Program-made: the position numbers and the translations under genes
The notes under the pieces: generated by a model
What the model saw: only the letters and a program-made list of their open reading frames with translations
The model's database searches: none
Told to the model about the DNA's origin: nothing
DNA from: an uncultured Prevotella sp.
GTDB taxonomy: Bacteria > Bacteroidota > Bacteroidia > Bacteroidales > Bacteroidaceae
Assembly: GCA_902798285.1 (NCBI GenBank)
Contig: CADBVZ010000017.1
Location: 1 to 50,538 of the forward strand
Direction of reading: 5' to 3'
Length of the DNA stretch: 50,538 nucleotides
Part shown: in pieces, positions 42,223-50,538 of the stretch
How positions within the stretch are numbered: the stretch's first letter is position 1
Layout: each line of letters starts with the position of its first letter

Positions 42223-43932
42223 ATGAACAAACTGGTTTATGTATTCCTGATCGTGGCCGCCATGGCCGTCAGCTGCACTGGTGGCAAGGGTAGCCGTGAA
42301 GTTTCTGGTGCCGACAGTACCTATATGTGGGAGAACGTGCGCATGTATTACATCCAGGAGCCCGACCTCGCCCTCCGCATGCTCGATACGGCCGAGATGC
42401 GTGGCGTGATGACAGCCGATGAGGCCAACCTGCGTCGAGGACTCATCTACTACGATAATAAGGCTATCCAAGACTTCGACAAGGCCATCTCCTATACCAA
42501 GTTGGTGCTCAACAGCACCCAACTCTCCGGCGACAGCGCCCATTACATTCAGGCTCTCAGTCAGTTGGTGTCCATCCTGCGTATGAATCGTGAATCCTTT
42601 CCCGAGGCCATCCAGTATTGCATGGAGGGTGCCCAGCGCGCCCATAGCATGGGCGACCTGCGCAAGGAGGCCGACTTCTATTTCGAGGTGGGCTTTATGA
42701 TGGAGAAGACGCAGTATGGCAGCGGCATGGAGTATATCGACCGATCGCTCGATATGCTTCGCGAACAGGCGCGTACCGACTGGAAACCCCTGCCCGTGTT
42801 GAGCTCTAATCTGGGCAATACCGCCCGCCGTCTGGCCGAGCGTGGCAACAACGCCCGAGCCGTGGAACTGCTCAAGGAGCGCCTCGAGATTGTGGATCGT
42901 ATTGAGCGCGAAGTGGCCACCGCTCCCAAGGGCTATTGCGATGAGACCCGTGCGCTCACCTATGGCGTCTTGGCTTATTGCCAGTGGGCCATGGGGCGCA
43001 AGGATGAAGCCCGTCAGACCGCCGAGGCCTTCGAGAAGATCAGAGACAAGGTAGGTCCTGATTACCTCACCGATATCATGAACTATTACGCCTTCTCGGG
43101 CGATGCCGTTCATACCCAGCAGATCTACGACGAACTCGAGCCCCTCTACCGCGAAAAACAGGACACCATCTCCGACGATTACGTATCCCTACTGGAGCTC
43201 TATTCCCAGGGCATCGGCAATGCCGGCCGTTATAAGGAGGCCTACGAGGTGCTCCAGCGCCATAACGTGCTCTCCGATAGTCTCGTGCAGCGCCAGCGCC
43301 AGCAGGAAACCCTTCAGTATGCCCAGCAGTTCCAGACCCAGGAGAAGGAGATGGAACTGAAGGAGAAGGAGGCCGAAGCCCGCATCCACCTGATTATTAT
43401 CATAGCCCTCGTGGCGTTCCTCGTGGCCGTCATCGTGTTCCTCTGGCGCATCACGCTAGCCCATCGCCGTCTGCAGGACAAGAACCGCCAGCTGTTCGAC
43501 ACCGTTCAGCAGCTCATGCGCGAGGCCGACGAACGCCAGCAGGCCCTGAGCCGCCAGCCGCAGACAGCCCTCTCAGCGTCGCAGCAGCTCTACAACCGCA
43601 TCTGCCAACTCATGCGCGAGGAGCAGTCCTATACCGATAGCGACCTCAATCGCGAGTCGCTCGCCCAGAAACTCGGCACCAACTATAATGCCGTGGCCGC
43701 TGCCATCCGCGAGTGCGCCGACGGACTTACCATTGGCGATTTCCTCGACGACTGGCGCCTGCGCCATGCCGCCCACCTGCTGGCTCAGACCACCGATCCC
43801 GTTGGACTCATCATCGAGCAGAGCGGCTTTGCCAGTCGCAGCCATTTTACCACCCTTTTCCGCGACAAGTTCAAGATGACCCCCTCCGAGTACCGCAAGG
43901 TAGCAAAAGAAAAAGCGTTTAATCAAGGATGA
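42223..43932 (+). CDS. Membrane-anchored TPR sensor with C-terminal AraC-type DNA-binding domain
   Basis: A 569-residue regulator. The N-terminus is a signal-like segment with a lipobox (VAAMAVSC, Cys18). Residues 30-370 are helical repeats of TPR type (ALRMLDTAEMRG, EAIQYCMEGAQRA, ARAVELLKERLEI, YKEAYEVLQRH). A charged coiled coil (about 365-390) precedes one transmembrane helix (about 389-411, IHLIIIIALVAFLVAVIVFLW). A cytoplasmic coiled coil and a C-terminal AraC/XylS helix-turn-helix domain (about 460-565; ESLAQKLGTNYNAVAAAIREC, QSGFASRSHFTTLFRDKFKMTPSEYRK) follow. This one-protein sensor-regulator layout is common in Bacteroidetes. The direct repeat at 42081-42119 is a candidate binding site. 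Confidence 0.9.
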   Translation: MNKLVYVFLIVAAMAVSCTGGKGSREVSGADSTYMWENVRMYYIQEPDLALRMLDTAEMRGVMTADEANLRRGLIYYDNKAIQDFDKAISYTKLVLNSTQLSGDSAHYIQALSQLVSILRMNRESFPEAIQYCMEGAQRAHSMGDLRKEADFYFEVGFMMEKTQYGSGMEYIDRSLDMLREQARTDWKPLPVLSSNLGNTARRLAERGNNARAVELLKERLEIVDRIEREVATAPKGYCDETRALTYGVLAYCQWAMGRKDEARQTAEAFEKIRDKVGPDYLTDIMNYYAFSGDAVHTQQIYDELEPLYREKQDTISDDYVSLLELYSQGIGNAGRYKEAYEVLQRHNVLSDSLVQRQRQQETLQYAQQFQTQEKEMELKEKEAEARIHLIIIIALVAFLVAVIVFLWRITLAHRRLQDKNRQLFDTVQQLMREADERQQALSRQPQTALSASQQLYNRICQLMREEQSYTDSDLNRESLAQKLGTNYNAVAAAIRECADGLTIGDFLDDWRLRHAAHLLAQTTDPVGLIIEQSGFASRSHFTTLFRDKFKMTPSEYRKVAKEKAFNQG

Positions 43933-44268
43933 TGGCATACTACGAGGTTGCAGGACACGTGTTCAGTGTGACGGGCGATGAGGCACTCTTCGCCCTGTCT
44001 ACGGCCGATAAGGGAACGGTGCTATTCCATGCTGCCGTGGTGAGTCATGCTGAGTCAGGCGCCCTACAACAAGATTATCCCCTTGAGCGGCATCCATGCG
44101 TATGTGGCGCTGATGGAGAGTATCAGCGGTAAGCGCTGGGATTCGAAGATTGCCGATGGACTGCATTTTACGCAGAATGCGCTGGCTTCTTCAGTGCCCA
44201 TGTGGCATCTGGAATGCCTGCCCGATGAGGCTGCCGCAAAACTTTGTAAGTTGACAGTTGATAGTTGA
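43932..44268 (+). pseudogene. Remnant of an HprK-like kinase gene in two frames
   Basis: Frame 1 (43932-44132) encodes MAYYEVAGHVFSVTGDEALF then VLFHAAVVSHAES, the start typical of Bacteroidetes HPr-kinase-like proteins. Frame 2 (44047-44268) encodes PYNKIIPLSGIHAYVALMES and SVPMWHLECLPDEAAAKLC, the C-terminal end of the same family. The P-loop region in between is missing and the frame changes, so this is a gene with an internal deletion. An AGTTGAY heptamer array follows it. Confidence 0.6.
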
Positions 44269-44280
44269 CAGTTGACAGTT
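44249..44280 (+). repeat. Heptamer array, unit AGTTGAY
   Basis: Four full units (AGTTGAC three times, AGTTGAT once) and a partial AGTT, running directly into the ATG at 44281. TGA recurs in each unit. The last sense codons and stop of the kinase remnant are inside the array. Confidence 0.85.
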
Positions 44281-44415
44281 ATGACTGATAATTTTATCAT
44301 AGAAGAGGCCATCAGACTGGTGAAGGATGGCGTGAGCGTGACGCTGCCGGTGAATGGCAATAGCTTTTCATCACCCATCGCTCCACCGTTTGTGAGCTGT
44401 GTGATGAAGTGCTAG
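44281..44415 (+). pseudogene. Remnant of an S24/S26-type signal-peptidase-like gene
   Basis: 44 codons beginning MTDNFIIEEAIRLVKDGVSV then TLPVNGNSFSSPIAPP, which resembles the start of S24/S26 peptidases (G-x-S before the catalytic site: VNGNS) that Bacteroidetes encode next to HprK-like kinases. It stops shortly after the catalytic Ser region and has no Lys. Likely a fragment of a decayed pair with the kinase remnant. Confidence 0.55.
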
Positions 44416-44457
44416 CGCTATCATTGTAACGCAGTGTATTACTTTTTTTGTAAATAA

Positions 44458-44489
44458 TTTGTTTTTTTCGAAGATATTTTGTATCTTCG
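44458..44489 (+). promoter_or_regulatory. Promoter of the first mosaic lipoprotein gene
   Basis: TTTG at 44458-44461 and TATCTTCG (one mismatch to TAnnTTTG) at 44482-44489, spacer 20 bp; the context TTCGCCGCCGAATAA resembles other promoters in the window. Start codon 44525. Confidence 0.6.
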
Positions 44490-44524
44490 CCGCCGAATAA
44501 TTAAAAATAAACCAACCTGACAAA

Positions 44525-46432
44525 ATGAAACAGCTATTCAAACTTTTAGTGGGATGCATGCTCATGATGGCATGGCCACTGATGATGACCTCGTGCGAGG
44601 GAGCGTTCGACGATATTTTCGGCGAGTGGAGTAGGCCCACAGGCCAGCAAAACAATGAGCCCACTAAGGAGGAAGTTCTCGATAACCTCAGTTCCGCCCT
44701 CGAAGAAGGCGCCGTCATCACCATCACTTACACCCTTGACGGCGTGAAATACACCTCAACACTGAAGAAGCAGGGCGATGAGTTCATAGAACTCTCACCA
44801 GCCGCAGCAGCCACCCGCGCCATGACGAGGTCATTAGCCCATCCTGTTTGCAGTGGAATGGTAGTTAAAGCTAAGAATATATTAAATTTTAAGTTTTATA
44901 ATAATGAACAGTTAAAACTCGATGTATCGATCGAGACGGAAACCTGCGAAACGATCACGAACTACGCTACCTCTGGGTCGGAGATTGTAGGCGTAGGTGT
45001 GAATGGCCAACAAGCCAACTTGAAAAAACCGAGCAATTATTCTTCTATAGAAATTTGGAGTATAATTGGATATACGGCTTGGAAAACTGCAAACTTTGAT
45101 GTGAAAAAAGGTGAAACATGGGTGGATTTCTCTCGCCGAATAAAAGATCTAAGTAATGAAATACATTTTGAGATAACAAGCGATGCAGTTTATTCCACCT
45201 ACATTGATTCAAGGGGCGACCATAAGGGTGTTTTATGTCATGATGATAATACTTATATTAAAGTTCTTCCATCGGATGTAGTCGGTGAATATCAATCATA
45301 TTATCTGATACAGTATATCCCTGTGTCTTGCAAAGAACGGTCATGGGATGAAACAAATTATAAGGTAGTGACGAGCGACAAGACTTTCGACAACTGCAAG
45401 ATTGTTTTCTCGTCAGATGAGTCCGTAAAATGGGAAGCTGGTACGTATGTGGTTGATCATGATGTAACCATCGATGGCACCATTTCCTGCGATGGCGATG
45501 TCAATCTGATTCTGTGTGACGGCTGTACATTGAAGGTTAATGGAAGTCTTTGTGGAAATGGATCATTAACCATTTATGGCCAGGCTGGAGGTACAGGCAA
45601 ATTGAGTTTGTCTTCGTCTTCATTAGCTAAAGGTATTTATGATATTCCCGATCTCGTGATTCATGGTGGTAACATTGAGACTTCTTCTGTAGTATGTAAT
45701 GATTTGTCTAATTTAAAGATGTATGGTGGTAAGTTCTCAGCAAAGGTAAATAGCAGTGATCCGGTTATTAAAACGCGCGTTGGTAAAAATATGACTATAT
45801 ACGGTGGCGAGCTGGAAGCTTTTAACTGTAGCGGTGGCGCTGTTATTTACGCTAACGCTATTGTTGTTGGCAGTGATGCTAACCCTGGCTCTCTTACCGT
45901 TTATGGCGGCAATGTAATGGCGAAAGCTCCTAATGGCCAAGCCATCATTGGTAAGTTCGCCAGGGGCGAAGGCGTTACCGACATCGTATTCTCTGAGAGC
46001 GACAATGGTACGGACTGGACGGAAATCACAGCGGGTACCAGTTCAAAGAAATACTTCAAGGCCGAAGAAGGTGTACCCGCCTATGTGCCCACCGACGAAG
46101 AGATCAGTGCACTCTATGCCAAGTTAGGCGAAGACATGGATATTACAGCCGATATGGTTTCAGAGTGGATCATTACAACGCTCGTAGGCGATATTGTATC
46201 TACTGCCGAGGCCGTCACCGAGACTTATGCTAAGCCGCTGGCCGAGAAGATCTGCACAGAGAAATCGCTCACCAGCGTGGTGCTGTACATGGGTGGCAAA
46301 GATGCAAGTGGCTACGACTTCTACGCCATCAGCGGCAGCAGCAAGGGCGTGGTCCACCTCGCTTCCGACGCTGCCATCCCCGCAGCATGGTCGGGCTTGA
46401 AGATATTCTACGTAGCAAAACCAAAAGAATAA
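44525..46432 (+). CDS. Surface lipoprotein with C-terminal beta-helix-like repeats
   Basis: A 635-residue lipoprotein. The signal peptide ends in the lipobox LMMTSC (Cys24), followed by EGAFDDIFGEWSRPT, a motif shared with the lipoprotein at 48744. After it come VITITYTLDGVKYTSTLKKQ (a module shared with the 46440 gene), an AT-rich variable part (about 44860-45450), and a repeat region of hxhYGG-type strands (LVIHGGNIE, LKMYGGKFSA, MTIYGGELEA, LTVYGGNVMAKAPNGQ), which fits a right-handed parallel beta-helix such as carbohydrate-binding or adhesin folds. A C-terminal module (about 515-635) with a conserved-looking DASGYDFYAISGSSKG follows. Function unknown, possibly adhesion or glycan binding. 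Confidence 0.75.
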   Translation: MKQLFKLLVGCMLMMAWPLMMTSCEGAFDDIFGEWSRPTGQQNNEPTKEEVLDNLSSALEEGAVITITYTLDGVKYTSTLKKQGDEFIELSPAAAATRAMTRSLAHPVCSGMVVKAKNILNFKFYNNEQLKLDVSIETETCETITNYATSGSEIVGVGVNGQQANLKKPSNYSSIEIWSIIGYTAWKTANFDVKKGETWVDFSRRIKDLSNEIHFEITSDAVYSTYIDSRGDHKGVLCHDDNTYIKVLPSDVVGEYQSYYLIQYIPVSCKERSWDETNYKVVTSDKTFDNCKIVFSSDESVKWEAGTYVVDHDVTIDGTISCDGDVNLILCDGCTLKVNGSLCGNGSLTIYGQAGGTGKLSLSSSSLAKGIYDIPDLVIHGGNIETSSVVCNDLSNLKMYGGKFSAKVNSSDPVIKTRVGKNMTIYGGELEAFNCSGGAVIYANAIVVGSDANPGSLTVYGGNVMAKAPNGQAIIGKFARGEGVTDIVFSESDNGTDWTEITAGTSSKKYFKAEEGVPAYVPTDEEISALYAKLGEDMDITADMVSEWIITTLVGDIVSTAEAVTETYAKPLAEKICTEKSLTSVVLYMGGKDASGYDFYAISGSSKGVVHLASDAAIPAAWSGLKIFYVAKPKE

Positions 46433-46439
46433 AACATAG

Positions 46440-48677
46440 ATGAAACAATCAATCAGAAACTTAGCCCTCGTGGTGATGGGCGCATTGATAAGCGGTTGCG
46501 CTGAGCAGATTGAAGACCTTCAACCCTCAGCTGGTGGCACCGTGATCATGAAGACCACCGTTAGCCTTAGTGAGAACGCATCCACCCGCGCCCTCGCAGC
46601 CGACGGTACAAAAACCTTCGCCGCGGGCGACAAGATAGCCGTGATTTATCAGAACACGGCTGGCGAAACAGTAAAGGCCGAGAGCGCCGAGTTGACTGCG
46701 GCCGATATCACTAATAGTGGCAAGAATGCTGCATTTACCGTGTCGCTCACTAATCCGAAGGCCAGTACCTCCGTGCGCTACATCTATCCCGCCTCGAGAG
46801 CTGCAGCAACCGTAGCCACTGACGTAGCCGTTAACGATGACGCCACGATCGATTACGCCGCCCTCGCCACGCAGGATGGCACGTTTGCCTCAATTGCCAG
46901 CAAACTCGACCTCGCCACGTTCGATGGCTCGTTGACTGCCCAGGGTAATCTCCCATCCACAGTTTCGCTCACCAATCCTCTTACCATCGGCGAATTTACC
47001 ATCAAGAACAACGATGGCGGCAGCGATCTGACCAGCAGCGTTACGAAGCTGATTATCGGCGATGGCTTGAACGTCTATACTGTCAGTCGCGCGGCAGCCG
47101 CAGGTCCCATCTACGTGGCCATGAAGCCCGTCACCAGTTCTCAAATCGTCGTAGTCGATGCCACTGCCGGTACAGATTACTACTCGATCGTAAAGGGGAA
47201 GACCTTAGAGGCTTCAAACATCTACGATATCACGGTAAATGCTACCAAAAGCCTCTCTGACCTCAGTAAAGCCCTCGTAGCAAACGCCATCGTCACCATC
47301 AATTACACCATCGACGGCGTGGGATACACCTCTACCTTCAAGAGGGAAGGCGATGAGTATAAATTGCAAAGCACCACCCCCGCCGCCGGGGCTATGACGA
47401 GGGCAGAAAGTAGAGACCGTTATCCTGACCCCTATGCATATTCGATACCGGATCCGCAATCAACCACAGGTGCGCAATTACTCCGCATTCAGGTGAATCA
47501 GAATAATCAGACACGAATAGATGTTACGATCAATGTGGCAACTAGCGAACAGGTTACGAACTATACTTATGATGGAAAATCGAATTTTCAATCGGTGAGC
47601 GTTGATGGTATCAAGGCATCTACCAAAGTTGTTAAAAAAGATTTCGTCAATATCTGGCTGAAGACCCCTGGAGGAGTTTTATTTTTGGGCGATGTACATT
47701 ACGAAGTTGGAGCTATTTGGGATGAAGTTATTAAACATGCACATCATAATGGTTGTACATACTTGGAGGGTGATTACAAAAAATCACAGGTTTACTTTAC
47801 AGTAAATGGTTATTCCGGATACCTGGTAGATAAAAACGGAACACCTGTAAAGCTCAAGGATAAAGTGGGCACTCTGGGTAGAGAATATTATCTGAAAGGA
47901 TTTAATGAGATTACTTTCCAAGAATACTCTTGGGATGCTACTGATCGTAAGTTGGTGTCAAAAGATATAACCCGCGACCAATTTAATCTGGTTACTTCGT
48001 CGTCGTCGACTATATGTTGGAATGCAGGTACTTATCTGGTTAAAGAAGATGTAACCATTAATGGCGATATCGATCTCAAAGGCAATGTCAATCTGATTCT
48101 GTGTGACGGCTGTACATTGAAGGTCAAAGGATTAATAAATGGAAGAGGTAATGCGTTTACCATTTATAGCCAGGCAGGAGGTACGGGCAAACTGAGCTTG
48201 ACAACTAATCGCTATGGACTCTATTTTTTTTCTGACCTTGTGATTCATGGTGGTAACGTAGAGTCTTCTACTACTAATAATAATCATATTTTTAACCTCA
48301 AGATGTATGGCGGCAAGTTCACAGCAAAGTCATCTGGATCTGCCCCTACTATTGATACGTACACAGATAATAATATGACTATATATGGAGGCGAATTGGA
48401 GGCTATTAGCGATAACTCTAATGCTATTCTTGTTGGCGAAGAAAATAACTTTGGTACCCTTACCGTTTACGGCGGCAAGGTAACTGCGAAAGCTCCTAAC
48501 GGCCAGGCCATCAAGGGTTACTTCGCTAAGGGCGAAGGGTGTAATATTGGCTTCTTCGCCACCGATGACTTGAGCAATTGGGGCGAGGCATTATTGCCAG
48601 AAGTCACCACCTCTACCAAGCATTACTTCAAAGCCGAAGTCGATGAAGGACCTGCAGTAGTCTCCGGCAACGATTGA
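46440..48677 (+). CDS. Fimbrillin-type lipoprotein fused to the beta-helix module
   Basis: A 745-residue lipoprotein with lipobox ALISGC (Cys20). Residues about 25-270 are a fimbrillin-like domain (NASTRALAADGTKTFAAGDKIAVI, pattern of Bacteroidetes FimA/Mfa proteins; STR may be a protease site). From about 275 the protein follows the 44525 product: ITINYTIDGVGYTSTFKREG, a variable AT-rich middle, and the beta-helix repeats with the identical VNLILCDGCTLKV and QAGGTGKLSL. At DNA level 45490-45540 and 48078-48128 are almost identical. Starts 7 bp after the previous stop, so both are in one operon. Confidence 0.78.
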   Translation: MKQSIRNLALVVMGALISGCAEQIEDLQPSAGGTVIMKTTVSLSENASTRALAADGTKTFAAGDKIAVIYQNTAGETVKAESAELTAADITNSGKNAAFTVSLTNPKASTSVRYIYPASRAAATVATDVAVNDDATIDYAALATQDGTFASIASKLDLATFDGSLTAQGNLPSTVSLTNPLTIGEFTIKNNDGGSDLTSSVTKLIIGDGLNVYTVSRAAAAGPIYVAMKPVTSSQIVVVDATAGTDYYSIVKGKTLEASNIYDITVNATKSLSDLSKALVANAIVTINYTIDGVGYTSTFKREGDEYKLQSTTPAAGAMTRAESRDRYPDPYAYSIPDPQSTTGAQLLRIQVNQNNQTRIDVTINVATSEQVTNYTYDGKSNFQSVSVDGIKASTKVVKKDFVNIWLKTPGGVLFLGDVHYEVGAIWDEVIKHAHHNGCTYLEGDYKKSQVYFTVNGYSGYLVDKNGTPVKLKDKVGTLGREYYLKGFNEITFQEYSWDATDRKLVSKDITRDQFNLVTSSSSTICWNAGTYLVKEDVTINGDIDLKGNVNLILCDGCTLKVKGLINGRGNAFTIYSQAGGTGKLSLTTNRYGLYFFSDLVIHGGNVESSTTNNNHIFNLKMYGGKFTAKSSGSAPTIDTYTDNNMTIYGGELEAISDNSNAILVGEENNFGTLTVYGGKVTAKAPNGQAIKGYFAKGEGCNIGFFATDDLSNWGEALLPEVTTSTKHYFKAEVDEGPAVVSGND

Positions 48678-48743
48678 TCCTGACAGGATGTTCCCCGAGA
48701 TATAAACCGAATAAACAAATAATTAAATTAAAATATTAAACTT

Positions 48744-50438
48744 ATGAAACAATCAATCAAACTATTCATGGGAGGCATGCTCATGCTGGCAGTGCCCCTG
48801 ATGCTGACCTCATGCGAGGGCATGTTCGACGACATTTTTGGCGAGTGGAGCCGCCCAACGCAGAACACATCCAATTCATCTAACCCGGAGAAGAAGGCCG
48901 CTACCATTAGCTACGCTACATCCAGCGTCAGCAAGACCTTCGGCGATGCCGACTTTATCAACGACCTTACCAACACGGGCGACGGCACAGTGACTTACTC
49001 TTCGTCTGATCCCGCCGTGGCTACCGTCAATGCTGCAACCGGCTTAGTATCCATCAAGGGCAACGGCACAACCACCATCACGGCTACCGTGACCGATGGC
49101 GAGAAATTCACTTATGCCACGAAGACCGCCACTTACACCCTCGGCGTAGGAACGGCCGCCATGACCGTTACGGCCACGGGCTATACTGGCACATACGATG
49201 GCGCAGCCCACGGCATCACCGTCACAGTGGCTGCTCCCGATGGCGCCACCGTGAAGTACGGCACCGCGGCTGGCAGTTATACCCTCAGCGCCAGTCCTAC
49301 TTACACCGATGCCGGCTCATACACCGTGTATTACCAGGTGACCAAGGAAGGCTATACCACCATTTCTGACTCTAAGACGGTAGAGATCGCTAAGGCAGCT
49401 GCCACCATCAGCTTTGCCGAGTCCAGCGTCAGCAAGACCTTCGGCAACGATCCCTTCACCAACAAGCTTACCAACACGGGCGATGGCGCAGTGACCTACG
49501 AGTCATCTAATAAAGCCGTGGCCGAGGTTGACGCTTCTACAGGCTTGGTTACCATCAAGGGCAACGGCGATGCCACCATCAAGGCCACCGTTACCGACGG
49601 CACTAATTACACTTACGCCACGAAGTCAGTCAGCTTCGCTCTCGGCGTAGGCACGGCCACCTTGAGCGTAACTGCCAAGGGCTATAACGACGTATACGAT
49701 GGTGCTGCCCACGGTATCACCGTTACCGCCACCTCAGGCGCCACCATCAAATACGGCACAACTGAGGGCAATTACGATAAAACCTCTAGTCCCACTTATA
49801 CGGATGTCGGTACTTATAAAGTGTATTACCAGGTAACCAAGACTGGCTTCACCACCGTTACTGGTTCTGAGACGGTTATCATCAACGAGGCCAGTATGTC
49901 GGTAAGCGCTAGCGGCTATAGCAAACCTTACGATGGTAATGCCCATGGTATTACGGTTACGGTTACCTCTCCATCGGGCGCCACCATCATGTATGGTACT
50001 ACTGAGGGTGTATACGATCTTACCTCCAGTCCTACCTATACGGACGCTGGTACAAAAACCGTATATTACCAGGTGACAAAGGATAATTACAAAACGGTTA
50101 CTGGCTCTGCCACAGTGGTGATTTCAAAGATCGCTGGCAGCATCAGCTTCACCACTACCGAGATCACGAAGAAATACGGCGAAGCAGCCTTTAAGAACGA
50201 GGCGACAAAGACGGGCGATGGCACAGTGTCCTATTCATCCAATGCCACCGCTGTGGCTGAGGTCAACTCATCTACTGGCGAAGTAACCATCAAGGGTGCA
50301 GGCACGGCTATCATCACTGCCACCGTATCCGATGCCAAGAACTATGAGTATTCGCCTAACTATGCCCAATACACGCTGACCGTAAAACCCACTTCAGGCG
50401 TTCAGAACTATAACAATGGCGGCAAGCAGACCTGGTAA
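48744..50438 (+). CDS. Repetitive Ig-like surface lipoprotein
   Basis: A 564-residue lipoprotein with lipobox LMLTSC (Cys25) and the shared EGMFDDIFGEWSRPT motif. The rest consists of alternating Ig-like modules: BIG2-like units (SVSKTFGDADFINDLTNTGDG and ATGLVSIKGNGTTTITATVT) at about 50-130, 223-305 and 470-545, and MBG-like units (GYTGTYDGAAHGITVTV, SPTYTDAGSYTVYYQVT) at about 133-215, 307-385 and 387-460. Long DNA repeats, for example near 48925-48947 and 49427-49449, mark recent duplication. It ends with GVQNYNNGGKQTW just 19 bp before an IS end, so the C-terminus may have been changed by the insertion. Probably a surface adhesin or stalk. Confidence 0.78.
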   Translation: MKQSIKLFMGGMLMLAVPLMLTSCEGMFDDIFGEWSRPTQNTSNSSNPEKKAATISYATSSVSKTFGDADFINDLTNTGDGTVTYSSSDPAVATVNAATGLVSIKGNGTTTITATVTDGEKFTYATKTATYTLGVGTAAMTVTATGYTGTYDGAAHGITVTVAAPDGATVKYGTAAGSYTLSASPTYTDAGSYTVYYQVTKEGYTTISDSKTVEIAKAAATISFAESSVSKTFGNDPFTNKLTNTGDGAVTYESSNKAVAEVDASTGLVTIKGNGDATIKATVTDGTNYTYATKSVSFALGVGTATLSVTAKGYNDVYDGAAHGITVTATSGATIKYGTTEGNYDKTSSPTYTDVGTYKVYYQVTKTGFTTVTGSETVIINEASMSVSASGYSKPYDGNAHGITVTVTSPSGATIMYGTTEGVYDLTSSPTYTDAGTKTVYYQVTKDNYKTVTGSATVVISKIAGSISFTTTEITKKYGEAAFKNEATKTGDGTVSYSSNATAVAEVNSSTGEVTIKGAGTAIITATVSDAKNYEYSPNYAQYTLTVKPTSGVQNYNNGGKQTW

Positions 50439-50457
50439 TTGGATCAGGGGACGGTTC

Positions 50458-50538
50458 TGAAGTGAACCCAGAAAGTTGGACACAACTTAAAGGTTCAAAT
50501 GAAACGTAATTGCAGTTTAGAAGAAAAGTTATGCGCAA
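50458..50538 (+). mobile_element. Left end of an IS3-family-like insertion sequence (runs off window)
   Basis: The sequence starting TGAAGTGAACCCAGAA at 50458 resembles the left terminal repeat of IS3/IS150-type elements (typically TGAAGTGxACCC then GTTGGACA). Within 45 bp an open frame starts. A short inverted repeat GGTTC/GAACC (50453-50457/50464-50468) overlaps the end, and the preceding CAGGGGACGG is a phrase often found beside such elements. The rest of the element is outside the window. Confidence 0.6.
50499..50538 (+). CDS. IS transposase OrfA, N-terminal codons only
   Basis: Thirteen codons are visible (MKRNCSLEEKLCA) before the window ends. The SLEEKL pattern after a basic start is usual at the N-terminus of IS3-family helix-turn-helix OrfA proteins. 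Identity rests mostly on the adjacent terminal repeat. Confidence 0.45.
   Translation, partial: MKRNCSLEEKLCA

Noticed and set aside
42181-43113. Minus-strand open frame of 310 codons opposite the AraC-type regulator
   Set aside because: Composition (Gly, His, Ile, Leu) is that of a shadow frame; it would also run through the regulator's promoter region.

Overview
The window looks like a chromosomal segment of a Bacteroidales bacterium, most likely Prevotella-like. The reasons are promoters of the Bacteroidetes type (-7 TAnnTTTG, often with TTTG 20 bp upstream), few Shine-Dalgarno sequences, a BspA-like leucine-rich-repeat protein, fimbrillin-type and other lipoproteins, an UpxY-type NusG paralog and a dialkylresorcinol/aryl-polyene gene cluster. 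No rRNA, tRNA or CRISPR array was seen.

Layout. 1-644 (-): 5' part of a secreted BspA-like LRR protein. 828-5332 (+): free methionine-R-sulfoxide reductase, ilvC with a long leader, a MaoC-type hotdog protein, a PurF-like protein without the catalytic cysteine, and a secreted protein. 5478-32763 (+): one uninterrupted run of 26 genes, about 27 kb, headed by a NusG paralog. It carries a ketoreductase, three ketosynthases, a chain-length-factor-like protein, three acyl carrier proteins, hotdog dehydratases and a thioesterase, LpxL-type and PlsC-type acyltransferases, a methyltransferase, a GT2-acyltransferase fusion, LolA-like and MMPL export genes, a CrtI-like oxidoreductase, DarA, DarB, two tandem BtrH-like proteins, an esterase and an AMP-forming acyl ligase. 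Together these would build an aryl-polyene acyl chain on ACP, build a dialkylresorcinol, and probably join the two as a flexirubin-type ester placed in the outer membrane. The supply of the aromatic starter is not encoded here. 32729-39241 (-): recQ, recJ, a C1-family peptidase and an M24 aminopeptidase. 39515-40606 (+): trpS. 40643-42027 (-): a ferredoxin-like fragment of an aldo/keto reductase, a lipoprotein and a small membrane protein. 42223-43932 (+): a membrane-anchored TPR/AraC regulator with a strong candidate operator. 43932-44415: remnants of a kinase-like gene and an S24/S26 peptidase-like gene. 44525-50438 (+): three mosaic surface lipoproteins, followed by the left end of an IS3-family-like element running off the window.

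The most unusual signal is a set of tandem 7-bp (once 8-bp) repeat arrays with different unit sequences. Every one found lies at a junction between co-oriented genes inside a probable operon, often starting on the upstream stop codon and ending at the downstream start. Each unit contains a stop codon in the sense direction, so a 7-bp period places stops in all three frames within 21 bp. Two genes (a dehydratase-like gene in the polyene cluster, and recQ) appear to use a TTG inside such an array as start codon. A second system of interest is the NusG paralog followed by a perfect 11-bp stem whose loop is its own stop codon, then a structured gap before the biosynthetic genes, which suggests processive antitermination of the pigment operon.
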